NCBI GenBank assembly: GCA_964608495.1
Contig: CAZSOQ010000154.1
Coordinates: 1-12,648, forward strand
Source: JAKORR01 sp964608495
GTDB taxonomy: Bacteria; Armatimonadota; Zipacnadia; Zipacnadales; FEN-943
Length of the DNA stretch: 12,648 bases
Direction of reading: 5' to 3'
The notes under the pieces were generated by a model. That model ran no database searches. It saw only the letters and a list, made by a program, of their open reading frames with translations, and had not been told where the DNA came from. The position numbers and the translations under genes are program-made. This document shows positions 6,448-12,648 of the stretch, piece after piece. Numbering within the stretch: the first letter of the stretch is position 1; each line of letters opens with the position of its first letter.

Positions 6448-6726
6448 TCACGGCTCGCTCTTGGGACCGTCCGCCAGCGCCCGGTCCAACTTCCCTTCCA
6501 TCCGCGTCAGCCGCGCCTCGATGCTGTCTAGCTGTCTAGACAGCTCCACCTGCCTTACGAAATCCCTCTCCGCCTCGGCCCGGTCCAGCTTCGCCTCCAC
6601 CTGCGCCTGCATCTTCCCCCACGTCGCGGCGCTGGCCACCAGCGCCCCCAGCAGCGCCAGCACCAACCCCAGACTCACGGCCGTGCGTGCATTGATGATC
6701 GTCCCGTTTTCGCGCATAATGGCCAC
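6448..6726 (-). CDS. small membrane protein with C-terminal coiled coil, phage-type
   Basis: The protein is 92 residues from GTG 6726, which has AGGAGG (6737-6732) 5 nt upstream; ATG 6717 is in frame but 14 nt away. One transmembrane segment (TAVSLGLVLALLGALVASAATW) is followed by a long charged heptad-like stretch (QVEAKLDRAEAERDFVRQ, then LDSIEARLTRMEGKLDRAL), a probable coiled coil. It resembles small membrane/coiled-coil proteins of phage lysis modules and precedes the holin-like gene. Function is not established. The coding sequence contains a 14-nt perfect palindrome (6531-6544) within a tandem GCTGTCTA repeat. Confidence 0.6.
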   Translation of the reverse strand: MAIMRENGTIINARTAVSLGLVLALLGALVASAATWGKMQAQVEAKLDRAEAERDFVRQVELSRQLDSIEARLTRMEGKLDRALADGPKSEP

Positions 6727-6833
6727 GAGGCCCTCCTGCCGTAGTATCCAGAAGCGGCTCACGCCGTTGGGCGGCCGTCGGCGGGTAGCTCTCACGCGGG
6801 GCGAAGACTGCTCCCTCGGGAAGCCAGCCGGCC

Positions 6834-6855
6834 GGGCGAGTCCCACGGGTCGCCC
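6834..6855. promoter_or_regulatory. imperfect dyad upstream of hicB, candidate operator
   Basis: GGGCGA (6834-6839) and TCGCCC (6850-6855) form a 6-bp inverted repeat, with an inner CCC-AC-GGG extending the symmetry. It lies just before the hicB ribosome binding site (GGAGG, 6864-6868). HicB proteins commonly repress their own operon, so this is a plausible site. In GC-rich DNA chance is a serious alternative. Confidence 0.3.
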
Positions 6856-6873
6856 AGGGCCCCGGAGGCGACA

Positions 6874-7158
6874 ATGATGCGGCTCACTTACACCGTCCTG
6901 CTGCTCCACGACTCCGAGGGCGGCTACGTCGTCGAGGTGCCCGCGCTTCCCGGTTGCGTCACGTATGGGCGTACCCTGGGCGATGCACTGCTCATGGCCG
7001 AGGATGCCATCCGGGGCTACCTCGCGGTGCTCCAGGAGGACGGCGACCCCGTACCTCGCGAGGGGAAGAGGGTCAGTGTGGGCCTCGGCCGCAAGCGCGA
7101 GGCCCTTCTCCGGAAGGTCACGGTGAGCCTCGAGCGGGAGGCTCAGCAGCTTGCCTAA
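6874..7158 (+). CDS. hicB: HicB-type antitoxin
   Basis: The 94-residue product shows the HicB partial RNase-H-like fold signature: beta strand YTVLLLHDSEGGYVVEVPALPGC, then TYGRTLGDALLMAEDAIRGYL and QEDGDPVPRE. Family members bind and mask the HicA toxin. The C-terminal part (VSVGLGRKREALLRKVTVSL) is short and lacks an obvious ribbon-helix-helix or HTH domain, so autoregulation is uncertain. Two ATGs lie in tandem (6874 and 6877); GGAGG at 6864-6868 sits 5 and 8 nt away, slightly favouring the second. The gene overlaps the toxin by 8 nt, and the antitoxin-first order is one of the two seen in hicAB loci. It is transcribed divergently from the phage-like cassette to its left. Confidence 0.85.
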   Translation: MMRLTYTVLLLHDSEGGYVVEVPALPGCVTYGRTLGDALLMAEDAIRGYLAVLQEDGDPVPREGKRVSVGLGRKREALLRKVTVSLEREAQQLA

Positions 7159-7375
7159 ACTGCCAAGGGTTGATGCACGGCGCCTGGTTGCTGCCCTCAA
7201 GCGCGCCGGGTTTGAGGTCCGTCGCCAGACCGGCAGCCACATCATCCTCCGGCAGCCCGAGACGAAGCAGATCGCCGTCGTTCCCCGCCACGGAGGGACC
7301 TTCGGGCCGGAGCTGGTCGCCAGCATTCTGAAGCAGGCGGGGCTGTCGCCCGACGACCTGCGCGGGCTACTCTGA
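7151..7375 (+). CDS. hicA: HicA-type mRNA interferase toxin
   Basis: The 74-residue product has the compact dsRBD-like HicA fold: VDARRLVAALKRAGFEVRRQ, then GSHIILRQ with His30 as the expected catalytic residue, then VVPRHGGTFGPELVASILKQAGLS. Family members cleave mRNA independently of the ribosome. The start is TTG at 7151, supported by GGGAGG (7136-7141) 9 nt upstream and by the fit of the N-terminus. It overlaps the last 8 nt of hicB in another frame, implying translational coupling. No residue typical of the family is obviously missing, so the toxin looks intact. Confidence 0.88.
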   Translation: MPKLPRVDARRLVAALKRAGFEVRRQTGSHIILRQPETKQIAVVPRHGGTFGPELVASILKQAGLSPDDLRGLL

Positions 7376-7396
7376 CGTCATCCGGGAGGCACAGCC

Positions 7397-9349
7397 ATGC
7401 TAGTGCAGTGCACCCTCCTGCTACTGCCGGCGCTTCTTGTCCCCACATCGGCCCTCTATCACGTCGCTCAGACCCATCCCGCCGCCTCCGACGACAACCC
7501 CGGCACCGCCGATCGGCCCTGGGCGACGGTGGGCAAGGCCGCGGGGGTGATGGAGGCCGGTGACCGCGTGATCGTTCACGCCGGCGAGTACCGCGAGTAT
7601 ATCGAGCCCCGCAACTCCGGCCGCCCCGGCTCCCCCATCGTCTACGAGGCCGCCGAGGGTGAGCAGGTGATCCTCACAGGCGCCGATCTCATCACCGACT
7701 GGCAGCGCCTCGAGGGCGACCGCCCCGTCTACCGCACCCCCTGGCCCCACAAGTTCATCATCAACCACGTGGACGGCAAGCCCATCTACCACCACCCCGC
7801 CGACGAGGAGCACCTCCGCAGCGGCCGCGCCGAGCAGATCGTCGTGGCCGGCCAGGCCTGGGACTTCCCCCAGATCGTCCTCTCGCTGGACGACATGACC
7901 CCCGGCACCTTCTTCCCCGACGTGGACGCCGAGGTCCTGTACCTTTGGCTGCCCGACGGCTCGGACCCCGCCGACCACCGCATCGAGGGCTCCACGCGCA
8001 GCATGATCTTCGGCACCAACCCCTGGCGGCGCAGGGAAGGCTTCGACTACGTCCAGGCGCGTGGCTTCACCTTCCGCTACGCGGCCACTTTCGCCCAGCG
8101 GCCCGCCGTCTGGCTGCTCGGGCGCCACAACCTCGTGGAGGACTGCATCATCGAGTGGATGAGCGGTGGGGGCGTGGGCGTGGGACCCGAGGGGGGCATC
8201 CTGCGCCGCTGCATCATCCGCCACTGCGGGCACACCGGCGGCTGCGCGATCGGGCGCCACTTCCTCAACGAGGACTGCGTGTGGGAGGACAACTGCCGCA
8301 AGCCCATCTCCCGCGGGTGGGATGCGGGGGGCGTGAAGATCTGCGGGTCCCACGATGGGGTCTTCCAGCGGTGCGTGTTCCGGGGCAACGGTGGCCCGGG
8401 CCTATGGCTTGACATTGACGATTCCGACGTCGTCATCCGTAGCTGCCTGTTTGTGGACAACGAGCAGCATGGGCTCTTCATCGAGATCAGCCGCAACATC
8501 TACGTCATCAACAACGTCTTCCTGCGCAATGGTCTGCGGGCCACGGGTTTCACCTGGAGCCTCGCGGGCCTGACGCTCGCCGAGAGCCGCAACTGCGTGA
8601 TCTGCAACAACCTGCTGGTGGGCAACTGGGACGGCCTTGACCTGCGCGAGCAGGGCCCGCGGTACCTGGACACGCCGGACCTGGGGCGGGTCCCCTTCCA
8701 GAACGTGGGGCACGTAATAATCGGGAACGTTTGCGCCTTCAACGCGGGCTACCAGCTCGGCCTGTGGTACGATAGCGCCTTCTTTGGCCGCCACCCGGGC
8801 GAGACGGAGAAGTACAAGACCGAGGAGGAACACGAGGCGGCGATCAAACGCGACGCGCCGGACCGCTGGTTCGACCCGCTCGAGCAGGGGCTGGTGATAG
8901 ACCGCAACCTGTACTGGCCTGGGACGCCCGAGGACGTGGCGCGGGCCACGGCGCCGCCCGAGGTGCCCGCCGCCTGGATACCCCCGAGTCCACCCGGCAC
9001 GGCGACGGACCTGGCGGCCGCCGCTGGGCCTCAGCCTGAAGGGGAGCGCCCCGGCGCGCCCGCCGGGGATCAGGGCGGCCAGGCTGCCGCGCCGGCTCTC
9101 CCCCAGCCGAAGCTGTTCCTGTACGGTGCGTCCTGGCGCGTGCGCCACCGGGAGTTCACTGACCCGGCGTCCCTGGCGGAGGCGACGGGTTTCGAGGTGC
9201 ACGGGCGGGTGGCCGATCCGGGCCTAGAGGCGCTGGAGGGTGGCCTGTGGCGGCTGTCGCGGGACGGGCTGGCCTTCAGGCTGAACGTGGGCCCGCGCCA
9301 CGGCCTGCCGGGGGTGCCCGATCCGCCGTCCCCGGCGCCGCAACCCTAG
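7397..9349 (+). CDS. secreted right-handed parallel beta-helix protein
   Basis: The 650-residue product starts with a signal peptide (residues 1-19, hydrophobic LLLLPALLVP, cleavage after TSA). A DUF1565-like N-terminal part follows: YHVAQTHPAASDDNPGTADR, then PWATVGKAA, GDRVIVHAGEYRE and GSPIVYEAAEGEQVILTGAD. Such segments begin pectate-lyase-like beta-helix proteins. The helix rungs are visible at about 235-460 as repeated N/C-rich turns (LVEDCIIEW, ILRRCIIRHCGH, VVIRSCLFVDN, IYVINNVFLRN, CVICNNLLVGN, VIIGNVCAFN). A Pro/Ala/Gly-rich linker (about 515-570) leads to a short C-terminal domain. Family members bind or cleave uronic-acid or other polysaccharides; the substrate here is unknown. 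GGGAGG (7384-7389) lies 7 nt before the ATG. It starts 21 nt after hicA, so read-through from the hicBA promoter is possible. Confidence 0.8.
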   Translation: MLVQCTLLLLPALLVPTSALYHVAQTHPAASDDNPGTADRPWATVGKAAGVMEAGDRVIVHAGEYREYIEPRNSGRPGSPIVYEAAEGEQVILTGADLITDWQRLEGDRPVYRTPWPHKFIINHVDGKPIYHHPADEEHLRSGRAEQIVVAGQAWDFPQIVLSLDDMTPGTFFPDVDAEVLYLWLPDGSDPADHRIEGSTRSMIFGTNPWRRREGFDYVQARGFTFRYAATFAQRPAVWLLGRHNLVEDCIIEWMSGGGVGVGPEGGILRRCIIRHCGHTGGCAIGRHFLNEDCVWEDNCRKPISRGWDAGGVKICGSHDGVFQRCVFRGNGGPGLWLDIDDSDVVIRSCLFVDNEQHGLFIEISRNIYVINNVFLRNGLRATGFTWSLAGLTLAESRNCVICNNLLVGNWDGLDLREQGPRYLDTPDLGRVPFQNVGHVIIGNVCAFNAGYQLGLWYDSAFFGRHPGETEKYKTEEEHEAAIKRDAPDRWFDPLEQGLVIDRNLYWPGTPEDVARATAPPEVPAAWIPPSPPGTATDLAAAAGPQPEGERPGAPAGDQGGQAAAPALPQPKLFLYGASWRVRHREFTDPASLAEATGFEVHGRVADPGLEALEGGLWRLSRDGLAFRLNVGPRHGLPGVPDPPSPAPQP

Positions 9350-9453
9350 GCAAGCCGCAGAGAGGCCCAAGCTACGGCGAGGGCGCGGGCCCCCGGCGCT
9401 TCCACACAGACGCAGGCCATGGGGACCCCCTGAACGACGGACCACCACGGGGT

Positions 9454-9570
9454 CACCTCCGCGGGCTAAAGCCCGCGGCTACGCCATTCAGAGGTCTCGA
9501 TGACGGCCAGGGCCTACTTGGCGCGGGAACAGCGGCCGCCAGTAGTCGCAGGCTCTAGCCTGCGGAGGTT
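9454..9570. repeat. REPIN-like pair of inverted GTAG hairpin repeats
   Basis: Two similar ~30-nt elements face each other. The left one is CCGCGGGCT-AA-AGCCCGCGG (9459-9478), followed by CTAC. The right one is GTAG-T (9542-9546), then CGCAGGCT-CT-AGCCTGCG (9547-9564). The reverse complement of one aligns with the other including the flanking ACCTCCGC and GTAG bases. A GTAG tetranucleotide next to an imperfect hairpin, in inverted pairs, is the layout of REP/REPIN elements mobilised by RAYT (Y1-type) transposases. The 59-nt spacer shows no coding potential. It lies just after the beta-helix gene and may also act as an mRNA 3' structure. No RAYT gene is in the window. Confidence 0.6.
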
Positions 9571-9610
9571 GCCGCCCGGTTCCCACTTTCGCTCCATCCT
9601 CGACCCCGAG

Positions 9611-9641
9611 TGAACCTTACCCCCTGGGGGTACGTTATGAT
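9611..9641 (+). promoter_or_regulatory. ferredoxin promoter with CsoR/CstR-like operator
   Basis: A perfect dyad TACCCCC-T-GGGGGTA (9618-9632) lies directly upstream of a -10-like TATGAT (9636-9641). The best -35 is weak (TGAACC at 9611-9616, 19-nt spacer). G/C-tract dyads ending in TA are the known operator type of the CsoR/RcnR/CstR repressor family (copper, nickel, persulfide sensors). The assignment to that family is inference; the regulator gene is not in the window. Confidence 0.5.
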
Positions 9642-9659
9642 AGGTAGCACCGTTACCTA
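9641..9659. promoter_or_regulatory. second dyad at the predicted ferredoxin transcript start
   Basis: TAGGTA (9641-9646) and TACCTA (9654-9659) form a perfect 6-bp inverted repeat with a 7-nt spacer, covering the expected transcript start (~9648). It could be a second repressor site or a 5' mRNA hairpin. Confidence 0.35.
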
Positions 9660-9760
9660 ACTGGACGGCCTGGCACCACCCGTTCCCTCCGCGCCCTGTC
9701 GCGGCGCCGCCGGCCTTCTCGCCGGCCGGGTGGGCCCGGGCACCAGAGGAGATGAGAACA

Positions 9761-10231
9761 ATGGGTCGCCTTAAGCCCGTAACCGTACTGGGAGTCATCG
9801 CCGTGGTCCTGCTGGTTGGCGGGGGCCTGTTCTACCTGTCCGCCCAGGCCAGCACGCCTCAGGACACGACTCTGGCGGCCGTGCAGCCCTGCGCCGGAGC
9901 CTGCTCGGCGCAGACGGTCGGTACCCCCTGTACGGCCTGCGGGCAGTGCACGGGCGACTGCGCCACCTGCCCGAAGGCCTCCGCCACGACCGGCGCCACG
10001 GCCGCGACCGCCGACCAGGCCGCGGCGGGCCGGAAGGTCCCGGTGGTGGACGCCGACAAGTGCGTGGGTTGCGTCAAGTGCGTCCGGATAGCACCGAAGG
10101 TCTACCAGATGGACCCGACGACCGGGAAGGCCAAGGTCGTGAACCCGCAGGGCGCCGACCAGGCCACGATCCAGAAGAGCATTGACGTCTGCCCGCGCAA
10201 GGCCATCACGTGGGGCCAGGCGAAGTCCTAG
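9761..10231 (+). CDS. exported Cys-rich [4Fe-4S] ferredoxin-like protein
   Basis: The protein is 156 residues from ATG 9761. This start is preferred over ATG 9752 because AGGAG (9747-9751) is then 9 nt away instead of touching it. Residues 7-27 form a hydrophobic signal peptide or anchor (VTVLGVIAVVLLVGGGLFYL), with a possible cleavage site after AQA30. The positive n-region (R3, K5) predicts that the rest lies outside the cytoplasm. Residues 44-70 hold seven cysteines (CAGAC, then CTACGQCTGDCATC). A low-complexity Ala/Thr linker follows. Then comes a ferredoxin domain with DADKCVGCVKC (Cys101, 104, 107) and DVCPRKAI (Cys144), the ligands of one [4Fe-4S] cluster, and APKVYQMDPTTGKA typical of single-cluster ferredoxins. 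The Cys-rich region may bind a second cluster or a metal. The upstream operator suggests metal or sulfide control. Confidence 0.8.
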   Translation: MGRLKPVTVLGVIAVVLLVGGGLFYLSAQASTPQDTTLAAVQPCAGACSAQTVGTPCTACGQCTGDCATCPKASATTGATAATADQAAAGRKVPVVDADKCVGCVKCVRIAPKVYQMDPTTGKAKVVNPQGADQATIQKSIDVCPRKAITWGQAKS

Positions 10232-10307
10232 CTCCGGGGCCCGCGGGAGCTTCGACCAAGCCGCAGGGCCGGCAGTAGCGATGTACCTGGCAGACCCTGG
10301 CGAGCGC

Positions 10308-10361
10308 AACAGGCACAACCGGCCGACCCGGCCGGGCCGGGCCGGTCGGCCGTTGCCTGTT
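10308..10361. other. large bulged hairpin downstream of the ferredoxin gene
   Basis: Left segments AACAGG, CAAC, GGCCGACC and GGC pair in order with GCC, GGTCGGCC, GTTG and CCTGTT on the right. This gives 21 bp with three small bulges, all on the left strand, and an 8-nt loop. No T-tract follows, so it is not a classical intrinsic terminator. It could still protect or end the ferredoxin mRNA. The right foot reads GTTAGGC, like an integron attC core box, but the left foot does not match. This structure opens the gene-free stretch 10232-10746. Confidence 0.5.
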
Positions 10362-10415
10362 AGGCGAAGCGGGCGTACCCTCGGGGGATACCCGGGACGT
10401 TAGGCGCGGCCGGAC

Positions 10416-10443
10416 TTGCGGGGGGCCAGGAACGTTGTATACT
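10416..10443 (+). promoter_or_regulatory. candidate promoter of a gene-free transcript
   Basis: TTGCGG (10416-10421) and TATACT (10438-10443) are 16 nt apart on the plus strand. The -10 matches five of six consensus bases. The predicted start is near 10450. No plausible plus-strand coding sequence follows; the long open frames here are GC-driven shadows. Confidence 0.45.
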
Positions 10444-10449
10444 GCAGCC

Positions 10450-10660
10450 TCGTTAGCGACAGGCGGCCGGGCCCGAGCCAGCGCCGAAGCGCAAGCAACT
10501 GTTGGCAGGGGCTGTCCTCGCCCCCTGCCGGCGACAGACGGTAGGTGTCTTCCCGCGCCCCGGGCGCGAAGTCTGCGGCCCCGCGCGGGGAGGCAAAGCC
10601 GACTCGCATGACCGACGCAAGGGCCCGCTGTGGCACGAACCGCAGCGGGCCTCAGCTTTT
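10450..10660 (+). ncRNA. candidate structured small RNA of unknown class
   Basis: This 210-nt segment lies between a plausible promoter and a plausible terminator and is unusually rich in perfect stems. These are GGCAGGGG with CCCCTGCC (within 10504-10530), CGCGCC-CCG-GGCGCG (10555-10569), CCCCGC-GCGGGG, and a GGC-AAA-GCC triloop near 10593. No protein frame looks real. I compared it by eye with 6S RNA, SRP RNA, tmRNA, RNase P, and cobalamin, glycine and c-di-GMP riboswitches, and found no convincing core. It converges on the minus-strand tail gene. Chance folding in GC-rich DNA is the main alternative. Confidence 0.3.
10622..10660 (+). terminator. candidate intrinsic terminator of the small RNA
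   Basis: GGCCCGCTG (10622-10630) pairs perfectly with CAGCGGGCC (10643-10651) over a 12-nt loop, followed five bases later by TTTT (10657-10660). The short, displaced T-run makes it weaker than the terminator at 2521-2555. On the minus strand no T-run follows the stem, so plus-strand use is favoured. Confidence 0.45.
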
Positions 10661-10746
10661 CGGCCCGCGCGGGGCAGGCGATGTCCTCCCACAGGCGAGG
10701 GCTCGTGCCTCGGCCGCGCGGCGACGGAGGCCGGGCGCGCGCGGCC

Positions 10747-12648
10747 TCACACGTCCACCGCTCGCGCGAGGAAAAGGCTGCGGAAGAGGCCGCGCTCGCG
10801 GTCCATCATGCCCACGTCTTCCCGGATCTGGAACACCGTACCCTCCGGTACCCCCAGCCCAGCCGTCCGTACCTCCACGAACTTCCCCGGCCGCAGGCCC
10901 GGCTTCCCTGCCGTCTCCCATACCACGTCGCAGCGCCACTTGCGCGCCTCCTGCAGCATCTGCCAGGCCACGAGCACCGGGTCGCGCTCGTCGGGCGCCA
11001 CCAGCACCTCCCACCAGTCGTCGCCGATGAAGGACGCCGCCTCGGGGTCGTGATGGCTGGCCTCGTCGTGCCAGATCGCCGCCTCGGCGCCGTCGCGGGC
11101 TCCGAAGACCGCCACGTAGTTGCGGAAGCCCTCCGCAGCCCGCTCGGCCTCGACGGCCACGATCCGGTCCTCGTCGCTCGCGGCCTCGTCGTCCAGCACG
11201 AAGTCCGGCACGCCGGAGTATACGGCCTCGGCACCGGCCCAGAGTTGGCCTAGCTCGTTCACGCCCCACTCCCAGCCTCGCGCGCGGACCACCTCATCCA
11301 GCGCCGCCACGACCTCCACGTCGTTGCCGAATTCGTACCGCCCGTGCCAGCGCTCCGGCATCGCCTCCATCACATACCCATCGTCCACCACCGAGATCAG
11401 GGCGTCCGGCACGCCCGCGCGGCGCAGCACGTACCGGAACCACTGGGCGAAGCCCCAGCCGACCGGCGAGCCGTGCCAGGCCATGGTCTTGCGCCCGACC
11501 AGCCGGGCGGTGATGTAGTCGCGCCCCTCGATCTCGGCCACGGCGCGGCCGACGTGCTGGTCGGCCTCGCGCCGGCGCGCCGGGCCGGCCAGGTAGCCGA
11601 CCATCACCTGCGTCGCCGCGGTCTGCCAGCCGGCCTTCACCGTGACCTTCTCGTTGCCGCGCCAGCCGTAGGCGCTGTCGAAGTCGCGCAGCTCCGCCCG
11701 GAAGCGCCCGCCGCGGTTCAGGCGACGCCGCCATTGCAGCCGCAGGAGGTTCTCGTCGCCCGCGGTCGAGTGCGGCGAGCTCTGCCCGGCCGCGAACTGT
11801 GGCTCGTGGTACTGGTGCAGCAGGTAGACCAGCGGGCGCCGGTAGCTCTGTGTGCGCACCAGGGTCACCACGGGGCGCGTCAGCCCGCCGCCCGAGGATG
11901 GGTCCTCGCTGGCGAGCACGGCCCCAGTGCCCCCGGTGACGGGCAGGTAGGCGGGGGTCTGGGTCATCCAGTCCGGCACCGACAGGAAGCTCGTGGGCCA
12001 GGCCGTGCCCTGAGCGGGATACTGAATCGGCTGCAAGTTGAACAGGCCGGCGTGGCCGCGGAAGGTCACGGAGATGTGACCGCGCGTGGGCCCCAGGCCG
12101 TCGGGGGGCTGGTAGGCCCAGGGCTCCGCCGCGCCCGTGAGGTTGATGATGAGCACGCCGTCGGTCTCCTCGATCCACAGGTGTTGCTCGGAGGCGCCGT
12201 CGCTCAGCCCCAGCCGCGCGGCGTCGTAGCGCTGCAGCTCGTCCACGAGGTGGGGTTCCGCTTGTCCAACTTCGTGGCGCCAGAGGCGGGGGAACTTGTA
12301 CTCCTGGTCGTGCAGCGGCACCTGCACCGAGTAGGACGGCCCCAGGCCGTTGCCGTGCAGCGTCACCTCGACGAAGACCGGCAACGTCTGCCCGTCCGGC
12401 GGGCTGAAGCGCCACAGCCACACCGCGACCCGCGGCTCGTACTCGGCCTTGGACAGCACGCCGCCATACTGGTCGGGCCGGGCGTCGTAGCAGAAGACGT
12501 ACGCGACGCGCGGGCGACCGGCGGGCCGGGCGAGCTTCCAGTAGGCGCCGGACAGGACCTCCCACTGGGCCAGGTCCATGTCGGCCTTGGCCGCATAGCC
12601 GCGCAGGCCCAGGGCATGGACGACGGGCACGATCTCGCACCCCTCCCC
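10747..12648 (-). CDS. phage tail hub/baseplate-like protein (5' partial)
   Basis: The frame is open to the right edge. GTG 12630 is possible but lacks a convincing ribosome binding site, and the six codons before it also read through, so the true start is probably outside. About 633 residues are visible, with no signal peptide. The N-terminal half is beta-rich. From about residue 300 on, the pattern resembles gp27/late-control-D type hub proteins that join tail tube and spike: RFRAELRDFDSAYGWRGNEK, then VTVKAGW, then EIEGRDYITARLVGRK, then EVVRARGWEWGVNELGQLW, then AEGFRNYVAVFGARDG, and a final GTVFQIREDVGMMDRERGLF. It could belong to a prophage, a tailocin or another contractile or siphovirus-type tail. 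The assignment leans on these weak patterns and on the lysis-type genes at 4080-6726. No gene for a portal, capsid or tape measure protein is visible. Confidence 0.5.
   Translation of the reverse strand, partial: GEGCEIVPVVHALGLRGYAAKADMDLAQWEVLSGAYWKLARPAGRPRVAYVFCYDARPDQYGGVLSKAEYEPRVAVWLWRFSPPDGQTLPVFVEVTLHGNGLGPSYSVQVPLHDQEYKFPRLWRHEVGQAEPHLVDELQRYDAARLGLSDGASEQHLWIEETDGVLIINLTGAAEPWAYQPPDGLGPTRGHISVTFRGHAGLFNLQPIQYPAQGTAWPTSFLSVPDWMTQTPAYLPVTGGTGAVLASEDPSSGGGLTRPVVTLVRTQSYRRPLVYLLHQYHEPQFAAGQSSPHSTAGDENLLRLQWRRRLNRGGRFRAELRDFDSAYGWRGNEKVTVKAGWQTAATQVMVGYLAGPARRREADQHVGRAVAEIEGRDYITARLVGRKTMAWHGSPVGWGFAQWFRYVLRRAGVPDALISVVDDGYVMEAMPERWHGRYEFGNDVEVVAALDEVVRARGWEWGVNELGQLWAGAEAVYSGVPDFVLDDEAASDEDRIVAVEAERAAEGFRNYVAVFGARDGAEAAIWHDEASHHDPEAASFIGDDWWEVLVAPDERDPVLVAWQMLQEARKWRCDVVWETAGKPGLRPGKFVEVRTAGLGVPEGTVFQIREDVGMMDRERGLFRSLFLARAVDV

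Noticed and set aside
6531..6544. Perfect 14-nt palindrome GCTGTCTAGACAGC
   Set aside because: It lies within the TM/coiled-coil gene and encodes part of the coiled coil. The tandem GCTGTCTA next to it can arise from codon repetition; no regulatory context.
10304..10365. Integron attC site
   Set aside because: The right foot is GTTAGGC, but the left foot GCGCAAC has two mismatches to the required complement. There is no integrase and no cassette array in the window.
10500..10660. Glycine, cobalamin or c-di-GMP riboswitch
   Set aside because: Short strings such as CGCCGAAGCGCAAGC and GGCAAAGCC look similar, but the conserved cores are missing and no plus-strand gene follows.

Overview
This is a GC-rich (about two thirds G+C) stretch of bacterial DNA. 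A run of 10 Ns (485-494) suggests a scaffolded draft or metagenome assembly. Secreted Asp-box and parallel beta-helix proteins, several toxin-antitoxin modules and phage remnants suggest a free-living uncultured bacterium; Armatimonadota or Planctomycetota is a guess from protein style only.

Layout. The left edge holds the first 23 codons of a lipoprotein on the minus strand (1-71). Next comes a secreted GH74-like Asp-box protein (259-2430, minus), interrupted by the assembly gap. At 2635-3920 (minus) lies the most notable locus: a three-gene operon of a HigB/RelE-fold toxin, a HigA-type antitoxin with an extra C-terminal tail, and a SecB-like chaperone. This is a toxin-antitoxin-chaperone (TAC) system. 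It has a near-consensus promoter carrying a perfect 7-2-7 operator, tight gene junctions and an intrinsic terminator. Next to it (4080-6726, minus) is a phage lysis-type cassette: a small TM/coiled-coil protein, a holin-like protein, a two-domain peptidoglycan hydrolase (lysozyme-like plus M15 peptidase) and a small helical protein. A 1.9 kb gene at the right edge (10747-12648, minus, open at its 5' end) looks like a tail hub protein. It may belong to the same prophage or tailocin, separated from the lysis genes by a plus-strand island.

The plus-strand island (6874-10660) carries a hicB-hicA pair, a secreted parallel beta-helix protein, and an exported Cys-rich ferredoxin behind a CsoR/CstR-like operator. 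It also carries a highly structured gene-free segment with its own promoter and terminator, which may be a small RNA. The two gene-free stretches over 300 bases are 9350-9760 (a REPIN-like repeat pair, then the ferredoxin promoter with two dyads) and 10232-10746 (a large bulged hairpin, then the RNA candidate).

How the parts fit together: the two toxin-antitoxin modules and the chaperone look like stabilisation or phage-defence cargo around prophage-derived genes. The Asp-box and beta-helix proteins look like host polysaccharide-directed secreted proteins. The ferredoxin looks like a metal- or sulfur-responsive redox protein. These roles are inferred from sequence patterns alone; no database search was possible.
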